Position numbers and translations under genes: made by a program
From: Methylocystis rosea
Lineage (GTDB): Bacteria; Pseudomonadota; Alphaproteobacteria; Rhizobiales; Beijerinckiaceae
Assembly: GCF_003855495.1 (NCBI RefSeq)
Contig: NZ_CP034086.1
Span: 2,331,501 to 2,395,500, forward strand
Length of the DNA: 64,000 nucleotides
Direction: 5' to 3'
Notes under the pieces: model-generated
Told to the model about the DNA's origin: nothing
Database searches by the model: none
What the model saw: the letters and a program-made list of their open reading frames with translations, nothing else
Part shown: positions 44,897-54,885 of the stretch, piece after piece
Numbering within the stretch: position 1 is the first letter of the stretch
Layout: the number at the start of each line of letters is the position of its first letter

Positions 44897-45823
44897 TTAT
44901 TTGCCCTTGGGGAAATCCAGGCGCATCTCGCGATAGCGCTCCGGGTCGTCGGCCCAATTTTCCCGGACCTTCACGAACAGGAAGAGATGCACCGGCTGTT
45001 CGGCGGCCTCGGCGATCTCGCGGCGCGCCGCCTGACCGATGGCCTTGATGGTTCGCCCGCCTTCGCCGATGACGATCTTCTTCTGGCTGTCGCGCGCGAC
45101 AAAAATCGTCTGCTCGATGCGCGCCGAGCCGTCCTTCTGATTGGTCCAGGAGTCCGTCTCGACAGTCGACTGATAGGGCAATTCGTCGTGCAGCCGCTCA
45201 TAGATCTGCTCGCGGGTGATTTCCGCGGCGAGCAGCCGCAGCGGCGCGTCCGAGAGCTGATCCTCGGGATAGAGCCAGGGCGATGGCCCCATGCGCTGCG
45301 CGAGCGCCTGACGCAGATCGCCGACGCCGTCGCCTTTCAGCGCCGAGATCATGAAAGTTTCGTCGAACTTCTCGCGCGCGTTGAGCGTTTGCGCCAGCGC
45401 CAGCAGCCTTTCGCGGGGAATGAGATCGATCTTGTTCAGGACGAGGAGCTTGGGCGCCTTGGCATGCTGAAGCTGCGTCAGTATCGCGTCCACTTCTTCG
45501 TCGATCCCCTTGCGGGAGTCGATGAGCAGCGCAATCACGTCGGCGTCGGCCGCGCCGGAGAGCGCGCTCGCGACCATGGCGCGATCGAGCCGCCGCTTGG
45601 GCTTGAAGATGCCTGGCGTGTCGACCAGGATGATCTGCGCCGCGCCCTCGATGGCGATGCCGCGAATAAGCGCCCGCGTCGTCTGCGCCTTGCGCGACAC
45701 GATCGAGACCTTGGCGCCGACGAGTTGATTAAGCAGCGTCGACTTGCCGGCGTTGGGCGCGCCGACCAGCGCCGCGAAGCCGCAGCGCGTGTCCTCTCGC
45801 GCCAATTCGTCGTCGCCGCTCAT
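44897..45823 (-). CDS. era: GTPase Era
   Basis: 308 residues. G1 GAPNAGKSTLLN, G2 region with TTR, G3 DTPGIF, G4 LNKIDLI and a C-terminal KH domain with VIGEGGRTIKAIGQAARRE. Era binds 16S rRNA and is needed for 30S maturation. Its ATG overlaps the rnc stop (ATGA), so the two are coupled as usual. Normal length. Confidence 0.97.
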   Translation of the reverse strand: MSGDDELAREDTRCGFAALVGAPNAGKSTLLNQLVGAKVSIVSRKAQTTRALIRGIAIEGAAQIILVDTPGIFKPKRRLDRAMVASALSGAADADVIALLIDSRKGIDEEVDAILTQLQHAKAPKLLVLNKIDLIPRERLLALAQTLNAREKFDETFMISALKGDGVGDLRQALAQRMGPSPWLYPEDQLSDAPLRLLAAEITREQIYERLHDELPYQSTVETDSWTNQKDGSARIEQTIFVARDSQKKIVIGEGGRTIKAIGQAARREIAEAAEQPVHLFLFVKVRENWADDPERYREMRLDFPKGK

Positions 45824-46527
45824 GTGTCGCCCTTCCCTGTGGCCGCGTCCTCGCGGGCCAGAAACGCCGCCGCCGCGGCCTGTTCCGCGACCCGTTTCGA
45901 GGCGCCCGATCCGGGCGCCGCCGCAAATCCCTGCACCTCTACGACGACCTCGAAGAAGGGCGCGTGGTCCGGTCCGCTGCGGGCGACGAGCCGGTAGCGG
46001 GGCGTCGCAAGGCCGCGCGCCTGAGCCCATTCCTGCAAGGCGGTCTTCGCGTCGCGCAAATCCTGGCCGCTCGCCGCCATACGGTCGCTGAACGCCTTGC
46101 GAACGATATGTTCGGCCGCAGCGGCGCCCCCGTCGAGAAAGGCTGCGCCGATGATCGCTTCGCAAATATCGCCGAGCAAGGCGCGTTTGCCGCGTCCGCC
46201 GGTCTGGGCCTCGCCCTCGCCGAGCCGCATCGCGGCGCCAACGCCCCAGACTTCGGCGACCTCGGCGCAGGTCTCCTTGCGCACCAGCGCCGCGAGGCGG
46301 CGCGATAGTTCGCCTTCGCTCTCGTTTGGAAAGGCGTCATAGAGCATGTGCGCCACGGCGAGGCCGAGCACGCGGTCGCCTAAAAACTCCAGCCGCTCGT
46401 AAGAATCGCGCCGGGCCGGGGACGCGCTGACATGCGTCAGCGCGCGGCCGAGCAGCGCCGGATCGGCGAAGTCATGTCCGATACGCGCTTGTAGATCAGC
46501 GAGCCCCGCGTCGCGGCTGCGCGTCAT
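45820..46527 (-). CDS. rnc: Ribonuclease III
   Basis: 235 residues from MTRSRDAGLA. The RNase III signature ERLEFLGDRVLGLAVAHML, the metal-binding GDICEAIIGAAFLDGG and a C-terminal double-stranded RNA-binding domain (KTALQEWAQARGLATPRY, GSGASKRVAEQAAA) are intact. It matures rRNA and cuts double-stranded RNA. Placed 19 bases after lepB. Confidence 0.96.
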   Translation of the reverse strand: MTRSRDAGLADLQARIGHDFADPALLGRALTHVSASPARRDSYERLEFLGDRVLGLAVAHMLYDAFPNESEGELSRRLAALVRKETCAEVAEVWGVGAAMRLGEGEAQTGGRGKRALLGDICEAIIGAAFLDGGAAAAEHIVRKAFSDRMAASGQDLRDAKTALQEWAQARGLATPRYRLVARSGPDHAPFFEVVVEVQGFAAAPGSGASKRVAEQAAAAAFLAREDAATGKGDT

Positions 46528-46546
46528 GTCACGCCTGTGCGTCCGA

Positions 46547-47335
46547 TCAATGAACGGGCCGGAACAGCCGGTCCCACCGCACGGACCATGGCCAGCGCCA
46601 GAAAGCGAGCGCCGATTCGTCCTTCCTGACCGAGAAGAAGATGATCTCGGCGCGGCCCACGAGATTGACGAAGGGCACGAAGCCGACGCCGCCAAGCTCT
46701 GGCGCGATGCGCGAATCGGTGGAGTTGTCGCGATTATCACCCATCATGAAATAGTGATCGGGCGGCACCACGAACAGCTCGGTGTTGTCGTTGATGCCGT
46801 GATCGCCCTCGATTTCGATGATCGTATGTTCGACCGCGGGATGATCGCCGTTGCCCGGGAGCGTTTCCTCGTAGGTCGTCACGGGGACTTCGCGGCCTTC
46901 GCGGTTCTCCGTCACTTCCTTTTCGAGCGGGGTGCGGGGCACGATGACGCCATTGATATAGAGCCGGCCGTCGATGACCTGGATGCGGTCGCCGGGTAGG
47001 CCAATGACGCGCTTGATATAGTCGGTCTCATTGTCCCGCGGCAGCTTGAAGACGATGACGTCGCCGCGGTTGGGGGGCGAAGCCAGAATGCGGCCGGAGA
47101 AAATGTCGGGGCCGAAGGGCATCGAGTAATTCGAATAGCCGTAGGCGTATTTCGACACGAAAACATAATCGCCGATCAGCAGCGTCGGGATCATCGAGCC
47201 CGAAGGAATATTGAACGGCTGAAAGAGCAGCGTGCGAATGACAAGCGCGATCGCCAGCGCCTGAAGGATGACCTTGATGGTTTCGAGAACCCCGCCCTCT
47301 TCGCGTTTTTCAGCCACCGGAACGTTCCTGCTCAA
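46547..47335 (-). CDS. lepB: Signal peptidase I
   Basis: 262 residues. One N-terminal membrane anchor (about 15-33), catalytic Ser in FNIPSGSMIPTLLIGDYVFV, catalytic Lys in RGDVIVFKLPRD, and the closing box GDNRDNSTDSR. It removes signal peptides from exported proteins at the inner membrane. Head of the lepB-rnc-era-DUF1737-recO run. In related genomes acpS precedes it; here only 228 bases separate it from pdxJ. Confidence 0.96.
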   Translation of the reverse strand: MSRNVPVAEKREEGGVLETIKVILQALAIALVIRTLLFQPFNIPSGSMIPTLLIGDYVFVSKYAYGYSNYSMPFGPDIFSGRILASPPNRGDVIVFKLPRDNETDYIKRVIGLPGDRIQVIDGRLYINGVIVPRTPLEKEVTENREGREVPVTTYEETLPGNGDHPAVEHTIIEIEGDHGINDNTELFVVPPDHYFMMGDNRDNSTDSRIAPELGGVGFVPFVNLVGRAEIIFFSVRKDESALAFWRWPWSVRWDRLFRPVH

Positions 47336-47563
47336 GCCGACTCACTCCTTATGCATTGGGGCGGCGTCGGCCCGCCCGGCCGCCCGGCTTAACACGCTAA
47401 AGCTTCCATGAGAACCTTCGCCCGAGCCAAAGAATAGTCCCCGGCCGGCGTCAAATGGATGACCGCCCGCCACCTTAGCGCGCTCCGCCGGCGCGTCTTC
47501 GCCCGATCGGGATTAACGCTAACGCCGCGCCTGCGCTTGCGATGGTTGCGCCGCGCCTTGGCC

Positions 47564-48319
47564 CTAGAAGGCTTGCGCCCGGCCCCGCTCCATCGCCTCC
47601 CGCATCCGCCGGATCGCCTCCGCGAGCCCGACGAATATCGCCTCGCCGACGAGAAAATGGCCGATGTTGAGTTCGACGATCTGCGGCAAGGCGCTCACGC
47701 GGCGCGCCGTCTCATAATCGAGGCCGTGGCCGGCGTGAATTTCGAGCCCGAGGGCGGCGCCATAGGCGGCGGCTTCGGCGACCCGCGCGAATTCCGCCTC
47801 GGCCCGGCCCATGTCCCCGACCTCGACGGCGTGGCACCAGGCGCCCGTATGGAGCTCGACGACAGGCGCCTTGACCGACACGGCGGCGTCAATCGCCTCC
47901 GCCGACGGCTCGATGAACAGCGACACGCGCACGCCTTCCCGCGTCAGCTGATCGACGTAAGGCAGCAGGTAGTCGTGCTGGCCGACGACGTCGAGGCCGC
48001 CCTCGGTCGTGCGCTCGGTGCGCTTTTCCGGCACGAGGCAGACGGCGTGCGGCGCCGTCGCGACGGCGATGTCGAGCATCTGCTCGGTCGCCGCCATTTC
48101 GAAATTGAGCGGCTTTGAAATCGCCGCCTTCAGCCGCGCCATGTCCGCGTCGTTGATGTGACGGCGGTCTTCGCGCAGATGCGCGGTGACTCCGTCGGCG
48201 CCGGCCTCGATGGCGAGCAGCGCGGCGCGAACAGGGTCGGGCCGCGGACCGCCGCGCGCATTGCGGACGGTCGCGACATGATCGACGTTAACGCCAAGGC
48301 GAAGGGGCGGCGAGGTCAT
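47564..48319 (-). CDS. pdxJ: Pyridoxine 5'-phosphate synthase
   Basis: 251 residues. [59 protein letters not shown] and HAGHGLDYE are all classic PdxJ segments. The enzyme closes the pyridine ring of vitamin B6. Its usual downstream neighbour acpS is missing. The AraC-type regulator upstream is divergent. Confidence 0.96.
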   Translation of the reverse strand: MTSPPLRLGVNVDHVATVRNARGGPRPDPVRAALLAIEAGADGVTAHLREDRRHINDADMARLKAAISKPLNFEMAATEQMLDIAVATAPHAVCLVPEKRTERTTEGGLDVVGQHDYLLPYVDQLTREGVRVSLFIEPSAEAIDAAVSVKAPVVELHTGAWCHAVEVGDMGRAEAEFARVAEAAAYGAALGLEIHAGHGLDYETARRVSALPQIVELNIGHFLVGEAIFVGLAEAIRRMREAMERGRAQAF

Positions 48320-48430
48320 TGCGCTCTATAGCGCGCGGGCGGACGGTTTGTCATTGGGCGCGGGGCCGGAGCGGGCGCAAAGAGCAATTTCAGTCAGGAA
48401 GCCGGCCGTCGCGCTTGCTACGATGCAAAC

Positions 48431-49312
48431 ATGGAGACCAAGACAAGGCGGAAGGAACCTGACTATGGGCGACGCATCAATCGCGTGCTGGATTACATCG
48501 ACAAGCATCTCGACGACGAACTTACCATCGACGTGCTGAGCGACGTCGCGAACTTTTCAAAATTCCACTTCCATCGGCAATTTTCCCAGAACTGCGGGAT
48601 TAGCCTCTCACGCTACATCCAATTCATGAGGCTCAAGAGAGCCTCTTATCGACTGGCGTTCAATCCGACCGCGCCGATCATCGACGTCGCTTTGGATTCG
48701 GGGTTCGAAAATCCTGAATCCTTTTCCCGGGCCTTCAAAGCCGCGTTCGGCCAGACGCCCAGCGTGTTTCGCAAGAAGCCGGACTGGGCGTCATGGAGCG
48801 CGCGATCTCGAATAAGCCTCCCACCCATCGAAAGGACCGAAGACATGGACGTAAAGATCATTGACGTCGAACCCGTATTGGTCGCGGCGCTCGAACATCG
48901 CGGCGCACCGGCGCTGCTCAACGATTCAGTGCAGCGCTTCATCGCCTGGCGAAAATCGTCCGGGCTTTCTACGGTCAGCGAATGCGAGACCTACGGCGTG
49001 CCCTATAACGACCCCAATACGACGCCGCCCGAGGAGTTCCGCTTCGATATTTGCGGATCGGCGCCGGCGCCGGTTGCCGCCAATGAACACGGCGTCGTCA
49101 CCAAGACGATCCCCGGCGGGCGCTGCGCCATGACCATCCATACCGGATCTCGCGATCGGATCGACGAGAGCGTTTACGCGCTCTATCGCGATTGGCTGCC
49201 GGAATCGGGAGAGGAATTACGGGATTTCCCGGTCTATTTCCACTATCTGAACCTAGATCACGACACGCCCGAACACCGCCATTTGACCGAGATCTATCTG
49301 CCGCTGAAATAG
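48431..49312 (+). CDS. AraC-family regulator with GyrI-like effector domain
   Basis: 293 residues. N-terminal AraC-type double helix-turn-helix (about 14-112, RINRVLDYIDKHLDDELTID, FHRQFSQNCGISLSRYIQFM and GFENPESFSRAFKAAFGQTP), then a GyrI-like small-molecule-binding domain (about 138-293, MDVKIIDVEPVLVAALEHRG, VYALYRDWLPESGEEL). This is the Rob/SoxS-relative layout used to sense drugs or lipophilic compounds. It interrupts the otherwise conserved pdxJ-rsh neighbourhood and may be a later insertion. Targets unknown. Confidence 0.9.
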   Translation: METKTRRKEPDYGRRINRVLDYIDKHLDDELTIDVLSDVANFSKFHFHRQFSQNCGISLSRYIQFMRLKRASYRLAFNPTAPIIDVALDSGFENPESFSRAFKAAFGQTPSVFRKKPDWASWSARSRISLPPIERTEDMDVKIIDVEPVLVAALEHRGAPALLNDSVQRFIAWRKSSGLSTVSECETYGVPYNDPNTTPPEEFRFDICGSAPAPVAANEHGVVTKTIPGGRCAMTIHTGSRDRIDESVYALYRDWLPESGEELRDFPVYFHYLNLDHDTPEHRHLTEIYLPLK

Positions 49313-49353
49313 AGTGGGGTCGCGGACCCGCCGCGCGGCTTGGCGGCGGCACC

Positions 49354-51561
49354 TCACCCAATCATCCGCTCGACCTTGCTCACCAAAGCGCTCGCGCGCA
49401 GCCGCGTGACGACGCCGTTCAAATGTTTCAGATCGGCGACCTCGAGATCGAAGGTCATTTCGCGGAAATCCGGCGAATGCGCCTTGAAGCTGATGTTGTC
49501 GATATTGGCGCCGGTCTCGCCGATGAGCGTCGCCAGCGCGCCGAGCGAACCGGGCTCGTTAAGCGCCGTCACGACGATGCGAACGGGAAACAGCGCCGAA
49601 GAGCCGGCTTCGATATCCCAGCGCACGTCGAGCCAGCGTTCGGGCTGGTCGTCGAAGGCGGTCAGCGACGGCGACTGGATCGGATAGATGGTGATGCCTT
49701 CGCCCGGCGTGAAAATGCCGACGATCCGGTCGCCCGGCACGGCGCCGCCGTCGGGCGCGAAACGCACCGGCGCGTCGCCGCGCAGCCCGCGAATCGGAAT
49801 CGCGCCGCTGCCCTCTTTCGCGCCGGGCGCTTTGAAGACCACATTGGCGTTCGCCTTGACGCCGAACCAGCCCGGCTCCCCAGGACCGATGGCGGTGGGC
49901 GCGGCTTTACGCTCTTCGCTGAAATCCGGATAGACCGCTTTGACGACGTCGCCCGAATAGATTTCGCCGCGCCCCACGGCGGCGAGCGCGTCCTCGACCG
50001 ACGGCCGCGCGAGCCTGGTCAGCGCCGCCTTCAGTTTCTCTTCGCTCCAGACGCGGCCGGCGCGCTCGAAGGCGCGTTCGACGATCTGGCGGCCGAGCCC
50101 GGCATATTGTTGGCGCACCGCGTCGCGCGTCGCGCGCCGGATCGCGGCGCGCGCCTTGCCGGTCGCCACCGCGCCCTCCCAGGCGGCCGGCGGAACATGC
50201 CCCTCGGCGCGGATGATCTCCACCTCGTCGCCGTTTTTCAGCTGCGACAACACCGGGCCGACGCGTCCGTTGATCTTCGCGCCAACGGCTGAATCGCCGA
50301 GCTTCGTGTGCACGGCGTAGGCGAAATCGATCGGCGTCGCGCCGCGCGGCAGCGCGATCAGTCCGCCCTTCGGCGTGAAGCAGAACACCTGATCTTGAAA
50401 CAGTTCGAGGCGCGTATGCTCGAGAAATTCCTCGGGATTGTCGCCATGCGCGAGGAGATCGAGCGTTTCCTGCAGCCAGCGGAAGGCGCGGCTTTCCTTG
50501 GCGAGTTGCTCGCGGCCATGCGCGCCGACCGCATCCTTGTAGAGCGCGTGCGCGGCGATGCCGAAGCGCGCGATCTCATGCATTTCAGCGGTGCGGATCT
50601 GAAGTTCGACGCGCTGGTGGCCAGGACCGATCACCGTCGTATGGATCGAACGATAGTCGTTCTGTTTCGGCGTCGAGATGTAATCCTTGAAGCGGCCGGG
50701 GACGTTGGGCCACTTGGTATGCACGACGCCGAGCGCACGATAGCAATCCTCCACCGCGCCGACGATGATCCGAAAGCCGAAGATGTCGGACAGCTGCTCG
50801 AAGGAGATCGACTTGCGCTCCATCTTGCGCCACACCGAAAAGGTCGTCTTCTGGCGTCCGGTGACCGCCGCGGTGATGCCGCGCGCCTCAAACTCCTTGG
50901 TGAGTTCGTCCTCGATGCGCTTGATGATGCGACCGTTCTTCGCGCGCAGATCATGCAGTCGCTGCTCGATGGTCTGATGCGCTTCCGGCATCAAATGCCG
51001 AAAGGCGAGACCCTCGAGCTCCTCGCGCAGGCGCTGCATGCCCATGCGGCCGGCGAGCGGCGCATAGATGTCGAGCGTCTCCTGAGCGATGCGCGCGCGC
51101 TTCTCCTGCGGGACGAAATGCAGCGTGCGCATATTGTGCAGGCGGTCGGCGAGTTTGACGAGCAGCACGCGCACGTCTTCGGCGACGGCGAGCAGCAATT
51201 TGCGGAAGTTCTCGCCCTGCCGCGCCTGCTTGGTGACGAGATCGAGCTTTTCGATCTTGGTCAGGCCCTCGACGAGTTTGCCGATCTGTTCGCCAAACAG
51301 CCGGTCGATTTCTTCGCGCGTCGCGTCGGTGTCTTCGAGCGTGTCGTGCAGAACGGCCGCGACGATCGTCGCGTCGTCGAGCTTCAGATCGGTGAGGATC
51401 GCCGCGACTTCGAGCGGGTGGGAAAAATAAGGGTCGCCGGAGGCGCGGGTTTGCGCTCCGTGCGCCTTCATCGCGTAGACATAGGCCCGGTTTAGCAAAT
51501 CCTCGTCGACGCGCGGGTTATACTTCCGCACGCGTTCGACAAGCTCGTACTGACGCATCAT
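49354..51561 (-). CDS. Bifunctional (p)ppGpp synthetase/hydrolase Rsh
   Basis: 735 residues. HD hydrolase domain with YFSHPLEVAAILTDLKLDD and VLHDTLEDT, intact catalytic His-Asp; synthetase domain with FGFRIIVGAVEDCYRALG, KDYISTPKQNDYRSIHTTV and the ELQIRT motif; TGS with VFCFTPKGGLIALPRGATPIDFAY; ACT at the C-terminus. Single Rsh (RelA/SpoT) proteins of this type set the stringent response in alphaproteobacteria. The first residues follow an ATG-ATG pair. Upstream rpoZ is on the same strand, 231 bases away. Confidence 0.96.
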   Translation of the reverse strand: MMRQYELVERVRKYNPRVDEDLLNRAYVYAMKAHGAQTRASGDPYFSHPLEVAAILTDLKLDDATIVAAVLHDTLEDTDATREEIDRLFGEQIGKLVEGLTKIEKLDLVTKQARQGENFRKLLLAVAEDVRVLLVKLADRLHNMRTLHFVPQEKRARIAQETLDIYAPLAGRMGMQRLREELEGLAFRHLMPEAHQTIEQRLHDLRAKNGRIIKRIEDELTKEFEARGITAAVTGRQKTTFSVWRKMERKSISFEQLSDIFGFRIIVGAVEDCYRALGVVHTKWPNVPGRFKDYISTPKQNDYRSIHTTVIGPGHQRVELQIRTAEMHEIARFGIAAHALYKDAVGAHGREQLAKESRAFRWLQETLDLLAHGDNPEEFLEHTRLELFQDQVFCFTPKGGLIALPRGATPIDFAYAVHTKLGDSAVGAKINGRVGPVLSQLKNGDEVEIIRAEGHVPPAAWEGAVATGKARAAIRRATRDAVRQQYAGLGRQIVERAFERAGRVWSEEKLKAALTRLARPSVEDALAAVGRGEIYSGDVVKAVYPDFSEERKAAPTAIGPGEPGWFGVKANANVVFKAPGAKEGSGAIPIRGLRGDAPVRFAPDGGAVPGDRIVGIFTPGEGITIYPIQSPSLTAFDDQPERWLDVRWDIEAGSSALFPVRIVVTALNEPGSLGALATLIGETGANIDNISFKAHSPDFREMTFDLEVADLKHLNGVVTRLRASALVSKVERMIG

Positions 51562-51792
51562 GCGCGTGGCGCCAATGACCGGTTATGCGCCGACCCGGTC
51601 GCCGCCCAAGCGTAAATTCCACGCAAAAGGCAAGCGAGCGGCGCCGGAGCGGCGAGTGTGTTGCGCGAGGATAGCGCACGCCGGCCGCCATGACCAATGA
51701 CCAACGGCGACGATGCGCGAATGCGCAGCTCTGGCAGGAGACGTCGCGGCGGAGACGTGTCGCGAACGCCCCGCCAGCGGGATCAGGCGAAC

Positions 51793-52179
51793 CTACTCCG
51801 CTTCGTCCTCGACCTCTGCGGGCGGCACAAGCCCTTCGAGACCACGCAGCAGGTCTTCTTCCGTCATCCGGTCGAATGGACCCTCGACTTCGAGTTCGCC
51901 GGCGACCGCAGGGGTCAAGGCCGGCGCCGCTTCGGCCTCCGGCTCGTCGACTTCGACGTGATGCTGCAGCGAGTGGATGAAATCCTCGGAAAGGTCTTCC
52001 GGCGCGAGCGCCGATTCTGCGATCTCGCGCAGGGCGACCACAGGATTTTTGTCGCGGTCGCGATCGACGAGGATCGGCTGACCAGACGAGATGTTTCGCG
52101 CCCGATGCGCCGCGAGAAGGACAAGGTCGAAGCGATTTTCGATCTTGTCGACGCAATCTTCGACAGTAACGCGCGCCAT
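51793..52179 (-). CDS. rpoZ: RNA polymerase subunit omega
   Basis: 128 residues. [20 protein letters not shown] and the [19 protein letters not shown] motifs are diagnostic. The long acidic tail (from about 75) is usual in alphaproteobacteria. Omega assists RNA polymerase assembly and is a ppGpp contact site in other bacteria, fitting its position upstream of rsh. Confidence 0.95.
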   Translation of the reverse strand: MARVTVEDCVDKIENRFDLVLLAAHRARNISSGQPILVDRDRDKNPVVALREIAESALAPEDLSEDFIHSLQHHVEVDEPEAEAAPALTPAVAGELEVEGPFDRMTEEDLLRGLEGLVPPAEVEDEAE

Positions 52180-52569
52180 CTGCTGTCAAGCTCCATTCGG
52201 TTCGGGAGTAGCGCTGATACGCCAATTAGGAAAATTAGGCAATAATCTCGTGGCTCTAGACGCGCGGGCGGTTTTTTTTGACGCTGCAGATCGGATTTTT
52301 TCTAGAAAATGCCCAATCATCGCCCCGTAAAAAAACGCAGTTCCTCTTGACGCTGTGACATGGAGAGGCGATGTATTTGCTAGAGACGCGTGCGGCGCTT
52401 TTCAAAGATGGCTGTGAATAGCCGGCGAATGCAGCGAGAACGGCGCAGTCGCTCTTTTGTTAATTTAGGCGCCGGACATTGAAACGATTGAGCGAAACGC
52501 CGAACTGCGGGTTGATGGCGTTAGCCGGCGCCGCCCGCGTTTAACACCTTAACCGACCGTGAGACTAAG
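52180..52569. other. AT-richer intergenic region between divergent rpoZ and NYN gene
   Basis: Noticeably AT-richer than its surroundings, with T8 and T6 runs near 52272-52308. It should hold the rpoZ promoter and the NYN gene promoter. No gene or defined hairpin. Confidence 0.4.
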
Positions 52570-53181
52570 ATGGCAGATATCGAACGAACTGCGTTGTTCA
52601 TTGACGGCGCGAACTTGTACGCGACCGCGAAATCGCTTGGATTCGATATTGATTATAAGCGCTTGCTCCGTGAATTCCAGGGCAAGGGCCGTCTGATCCG
52701 CGCGTTCTACTACACCGCTCTGATCGAGGACCAAGAGTATTCGTCGATCCGTCCTCTGATCGACTGGCTGGACTACAACGGCTATGCGGTCGTGACCAAG
52801 CCGACCAAGGAGTTCGTCGATTCGCTCGGCCGCCGCAAAGTTAAAGGCAATATGGACATTGAGCTCGCGGTCGACGCCATGGAAATGGCCGGCCATATCG
52901 ACCACATGGTCCTGTTCTCCGGCGACGGCGACTTCCGGTCTCTGGTGGAGGCCGTGCAGCGCCGCGGCGTGCGGGTTTCGGTCATTTCGACGATCACCAC
53001 CCAGCCGCCGATGATCGCCGACGAATTGCGCCGGCAGGCCGACGAATTCATCGATCTTATCCATCTTGTCGGCAAGATCGGCCGCGATCCGGGCGAGCGC
53101 GCAGAGCGCATGCAGCGGTATCAGGAGCGTCCTCGTCCCGCGCCGCAAGCGGCTCACGCCGAAGAAGAAGAAGGCGAGTGA
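52570..53181 (+). CDS. NYN-domain (LabA/DUF88-like) protein
   Basis: 203 residues. PIN-like NYN fold with acidic residues FIDGANLY, KGNMDIELAVDAM and VLFSGDGDFRSLVEAV, which bind metal in related nucleases. A polar tail with acidic end follows from about 175. The family is universally near smpB/dapA in alphaproteobacteria and probably acts on RNA; no target is known. Followed by a terminator and convergent with smpB. Confidence 0.9.
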   Translation: MADIERTALFIDGANLYATAKSLGFDIDYKRLLREFQGKGRLIRAFYYTALIEDQEYSSIRPLIDWLDYNGYAVVTKPTKEFVDSLGRRKVKGNMDIELAVDAMEMAGHIDHMVLFSGDGDFRSLVEAVQRRGVRVSVISTITTQPPMIADELRRQADEFIDLIHLVGKIGRDPGERAERMQRYQERPRPAPQAAHAEEEEGE

Positions 53182-53203
53182 CGCCAGCGTCCGGAGCCAA
53201 AGG

Positions 53204-53236
53204 TTCGGCGTCTCGATGTCGGGGCGCCGAATTTTT
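53204..53236 (+). terminator. Terminator after the NYN gene
   Basis: TTCGGCG / CGCCGAA stem with a 14-base loop, immediately followed by TTTTT. It can act for the plus-strand gene; smpB converges from the right. Confidence 0.8.
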
Positions 53237-53247
53237 GTAGGTCGGGG

Positions 53248-53724
53248 TCAGCCGCGCGCGCGCAACAGCCGGCCTTTTTCGCGGCTCCAGTCGCGCTTCT
53301 TTTCGACTTCACGTTTATCGTGCAGCTTCTTGCCCTTTCCGAGGGCGATTTGCAGCTTGGCCCTGCCCCTGGCGTTGAAATAGAGCTTCAGCGGCACGAT
53401 CGTCATGCCTTCGCGCTCGATAGCCTGCGAGAGCTTGGCGATCTCCCGCGACTTGAGCAGCAGTTTGCGCGGCCGCTTCGGCGGATGGTTGAAGCGATTG
53501 CCGGCGAGATATTCGGGAATGTTGGCGTTGACCAGCCATGCCTCGCCTTGCCGATCGACATGGGCGTAGCTTTCGGCGATCGTCGCCTTGCCCGTGCGCA
53601 GCGACTTCACCTCGGTGCCCGTCAGCGCCAGCCCCGCTTCGAAAATTTCGCCGATTTCATAATTGTAGCGCGCCTTGCGGTTATCGGCGACGACCTTGAA
53701 ATTCGGATCCGGCTTTGCGGCCAC
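53248..53724 (-). CDS. smpB: SsrA-binding protein SmpB
   Basis: 158 residues. [20 protein letters not shown], the GTEVKSLR loop, [28 protein letters not shown], and the basic C-terminal tail [12 protein letters not shown] that mimics the tRNA anticodon stem. It delivers tmRNA to stalled ribosomes. tmRNA itself was not found in the window. Confidence 0.97.
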   Translation of the reverse strand: MAAKPDPNFKVVADNRKARYNYEIGEIFEAGLALTGTEVKSLRTGKATIAESYAHVDRQGEAWLVNANIPEYLAGNRFNHPPKRPRKLLLKSREIAKLSQAIEREGMTIVPLKLYFNARGRAKLQIALGKGKKLHDKREVEKKRDWSREKGRLLRARG

Positions 53725-53773
53725 TGATTTTCCTCAAAGCGTCTCGATGAAGGAGAGACGCGAATCTGGCGCC

Positions 53774-54667
53774 TTAGGCGGGGAGCACGCCGGCGTGGAT
53801 CATCGCCGCGCGTATGCGATCCTTAGTGGGTTGCGTGCAGGGCACCAGAGGAAGACGCACCTCTTCTTCAGCCTTGCCCAGAAGCGACAGCCCGTATTTT
53901 GCGCCAGTGACGCCGGCCTCAATAAAGGTCGCGACATGCAGCGGCGTCAGCCTGTCCTGAATCTCCAGCGCCTTGGCGTAGTCGCCGGCAAGACAGGCGT
54001 TCTGCAGATCGGCGCAAAGCCGCGGCGCGATATTGGCGACGACCGAAATGCACCCATGCGCGCCCGCCGCCATGCAGGCGAGCGCCGTGAGATCGTCGCC
54101 CGAAAGCTGGATGAATTCCGGCCCCATCGCCGCGCGTTGCAACGAGATGCGGCCGATGTTGCCGGTCGCGTCCTTCACGCCGACGACATTCCTCAACTCG
54201 GCGCAGCGCTTCATGGTCTCGACGCTCATATCGATGACCGAGCGCGGCGGGATATTGTAGATGATGATGGGAATCGAGACTGCGTCGTTGATCGCCTTGA
54301 AGTGCAGATAAAGCCCTTCCTGGTTGGGCTTATTGTAATAGGGCGTGACGATGAGCAGACCATCTGCGCCCGCGCGCTCGGCATGGCCGGCGATGGCGAT
54401 CGCCTCGCGGGTGTTGTTCGAGCCCGCGCCGGCGACGATCGGCACGCGCCCGCGCGCGGCGCGGATCGTCTCGGTGATGACGCGCCCATGCTCTTCATGG
54501 CTCAGCGTCGGGCTCTCCCCCGTGGTGCCGACGGGCACGAGGCCATGCGTTCCATTTTCGATCTGCCAATCGATCAGCGCGCGCAGGGCGTCATAGTCGA
54601 CCTCTCCATGGGAAAACGGCGTGACCAGGGCCGTCATCGACCCATGAAAAATCGGCTTTCCACTCAT
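53774..54667 (-). CDS. dapA: 4-hydroxy-tetrahydrodipicolinate synthase
   Basis: 297 residues. [27 protein letters not shown], the [11 protein letters not shown] catalytic Tyr region, [10 protein letters not shown] with the Schiff-base Lys, and QLSGDD. It starts lysine and diaminopimelate synthesis. Followed by smpB at 49 bases. Normal length and motifs. Confidence 0.96.
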   Translation of the reverse strand: MSGKPIFHGSMTALVTPFSHGEVDYDALRALIDWQIENGTHGLVPVGTTGESPTLSHEEHGRVITETIRAARGRVPIVAGAGSNNTREAIAIAGHAERAGADGLLIVTPYYNKPNQEGLYLHFKAINDAVSIPIIIYNIPPRSVIDMSVETMKRCAELRNVVGVKDATGNIGRISLQRAAMGPEFIQLSGDDLTALACMAAGAHGCISVVANIAPRLCADLQNACLAGDYAKALEIQDRLTPLHVATFIEAGVTGAKYGLSLLGKAEEEVRLPLVPCTQPTKDRIRAAMIHAGVLPA

Positions 54668-54885
54668 AGAATCAATGCTTTCCCTACGCCTCAGAGCCGC
54701 CGTAATCGCGTCGCTAAGATTGAATGCCCTTCATAGCGGTTGGGCTGCGTCGAGGAAAGCCCCACGCTATAAAGCCTTACGCTATAATGGGAGACGACAA
54801 GAGGTCGAAGACAGCGGGCGCGCGAAGTTGACTCTTCGTAAACCAAATGAGCGCAGCTTTTTCACACCAGTAGGGAAACGCGGTG

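Noticed and set aside
53725..54885. tmRNA gene near smpB
   Set aside because: No tRNA-Ala-like ends or tag-reading frame found in the flanks; dapA fills the space.
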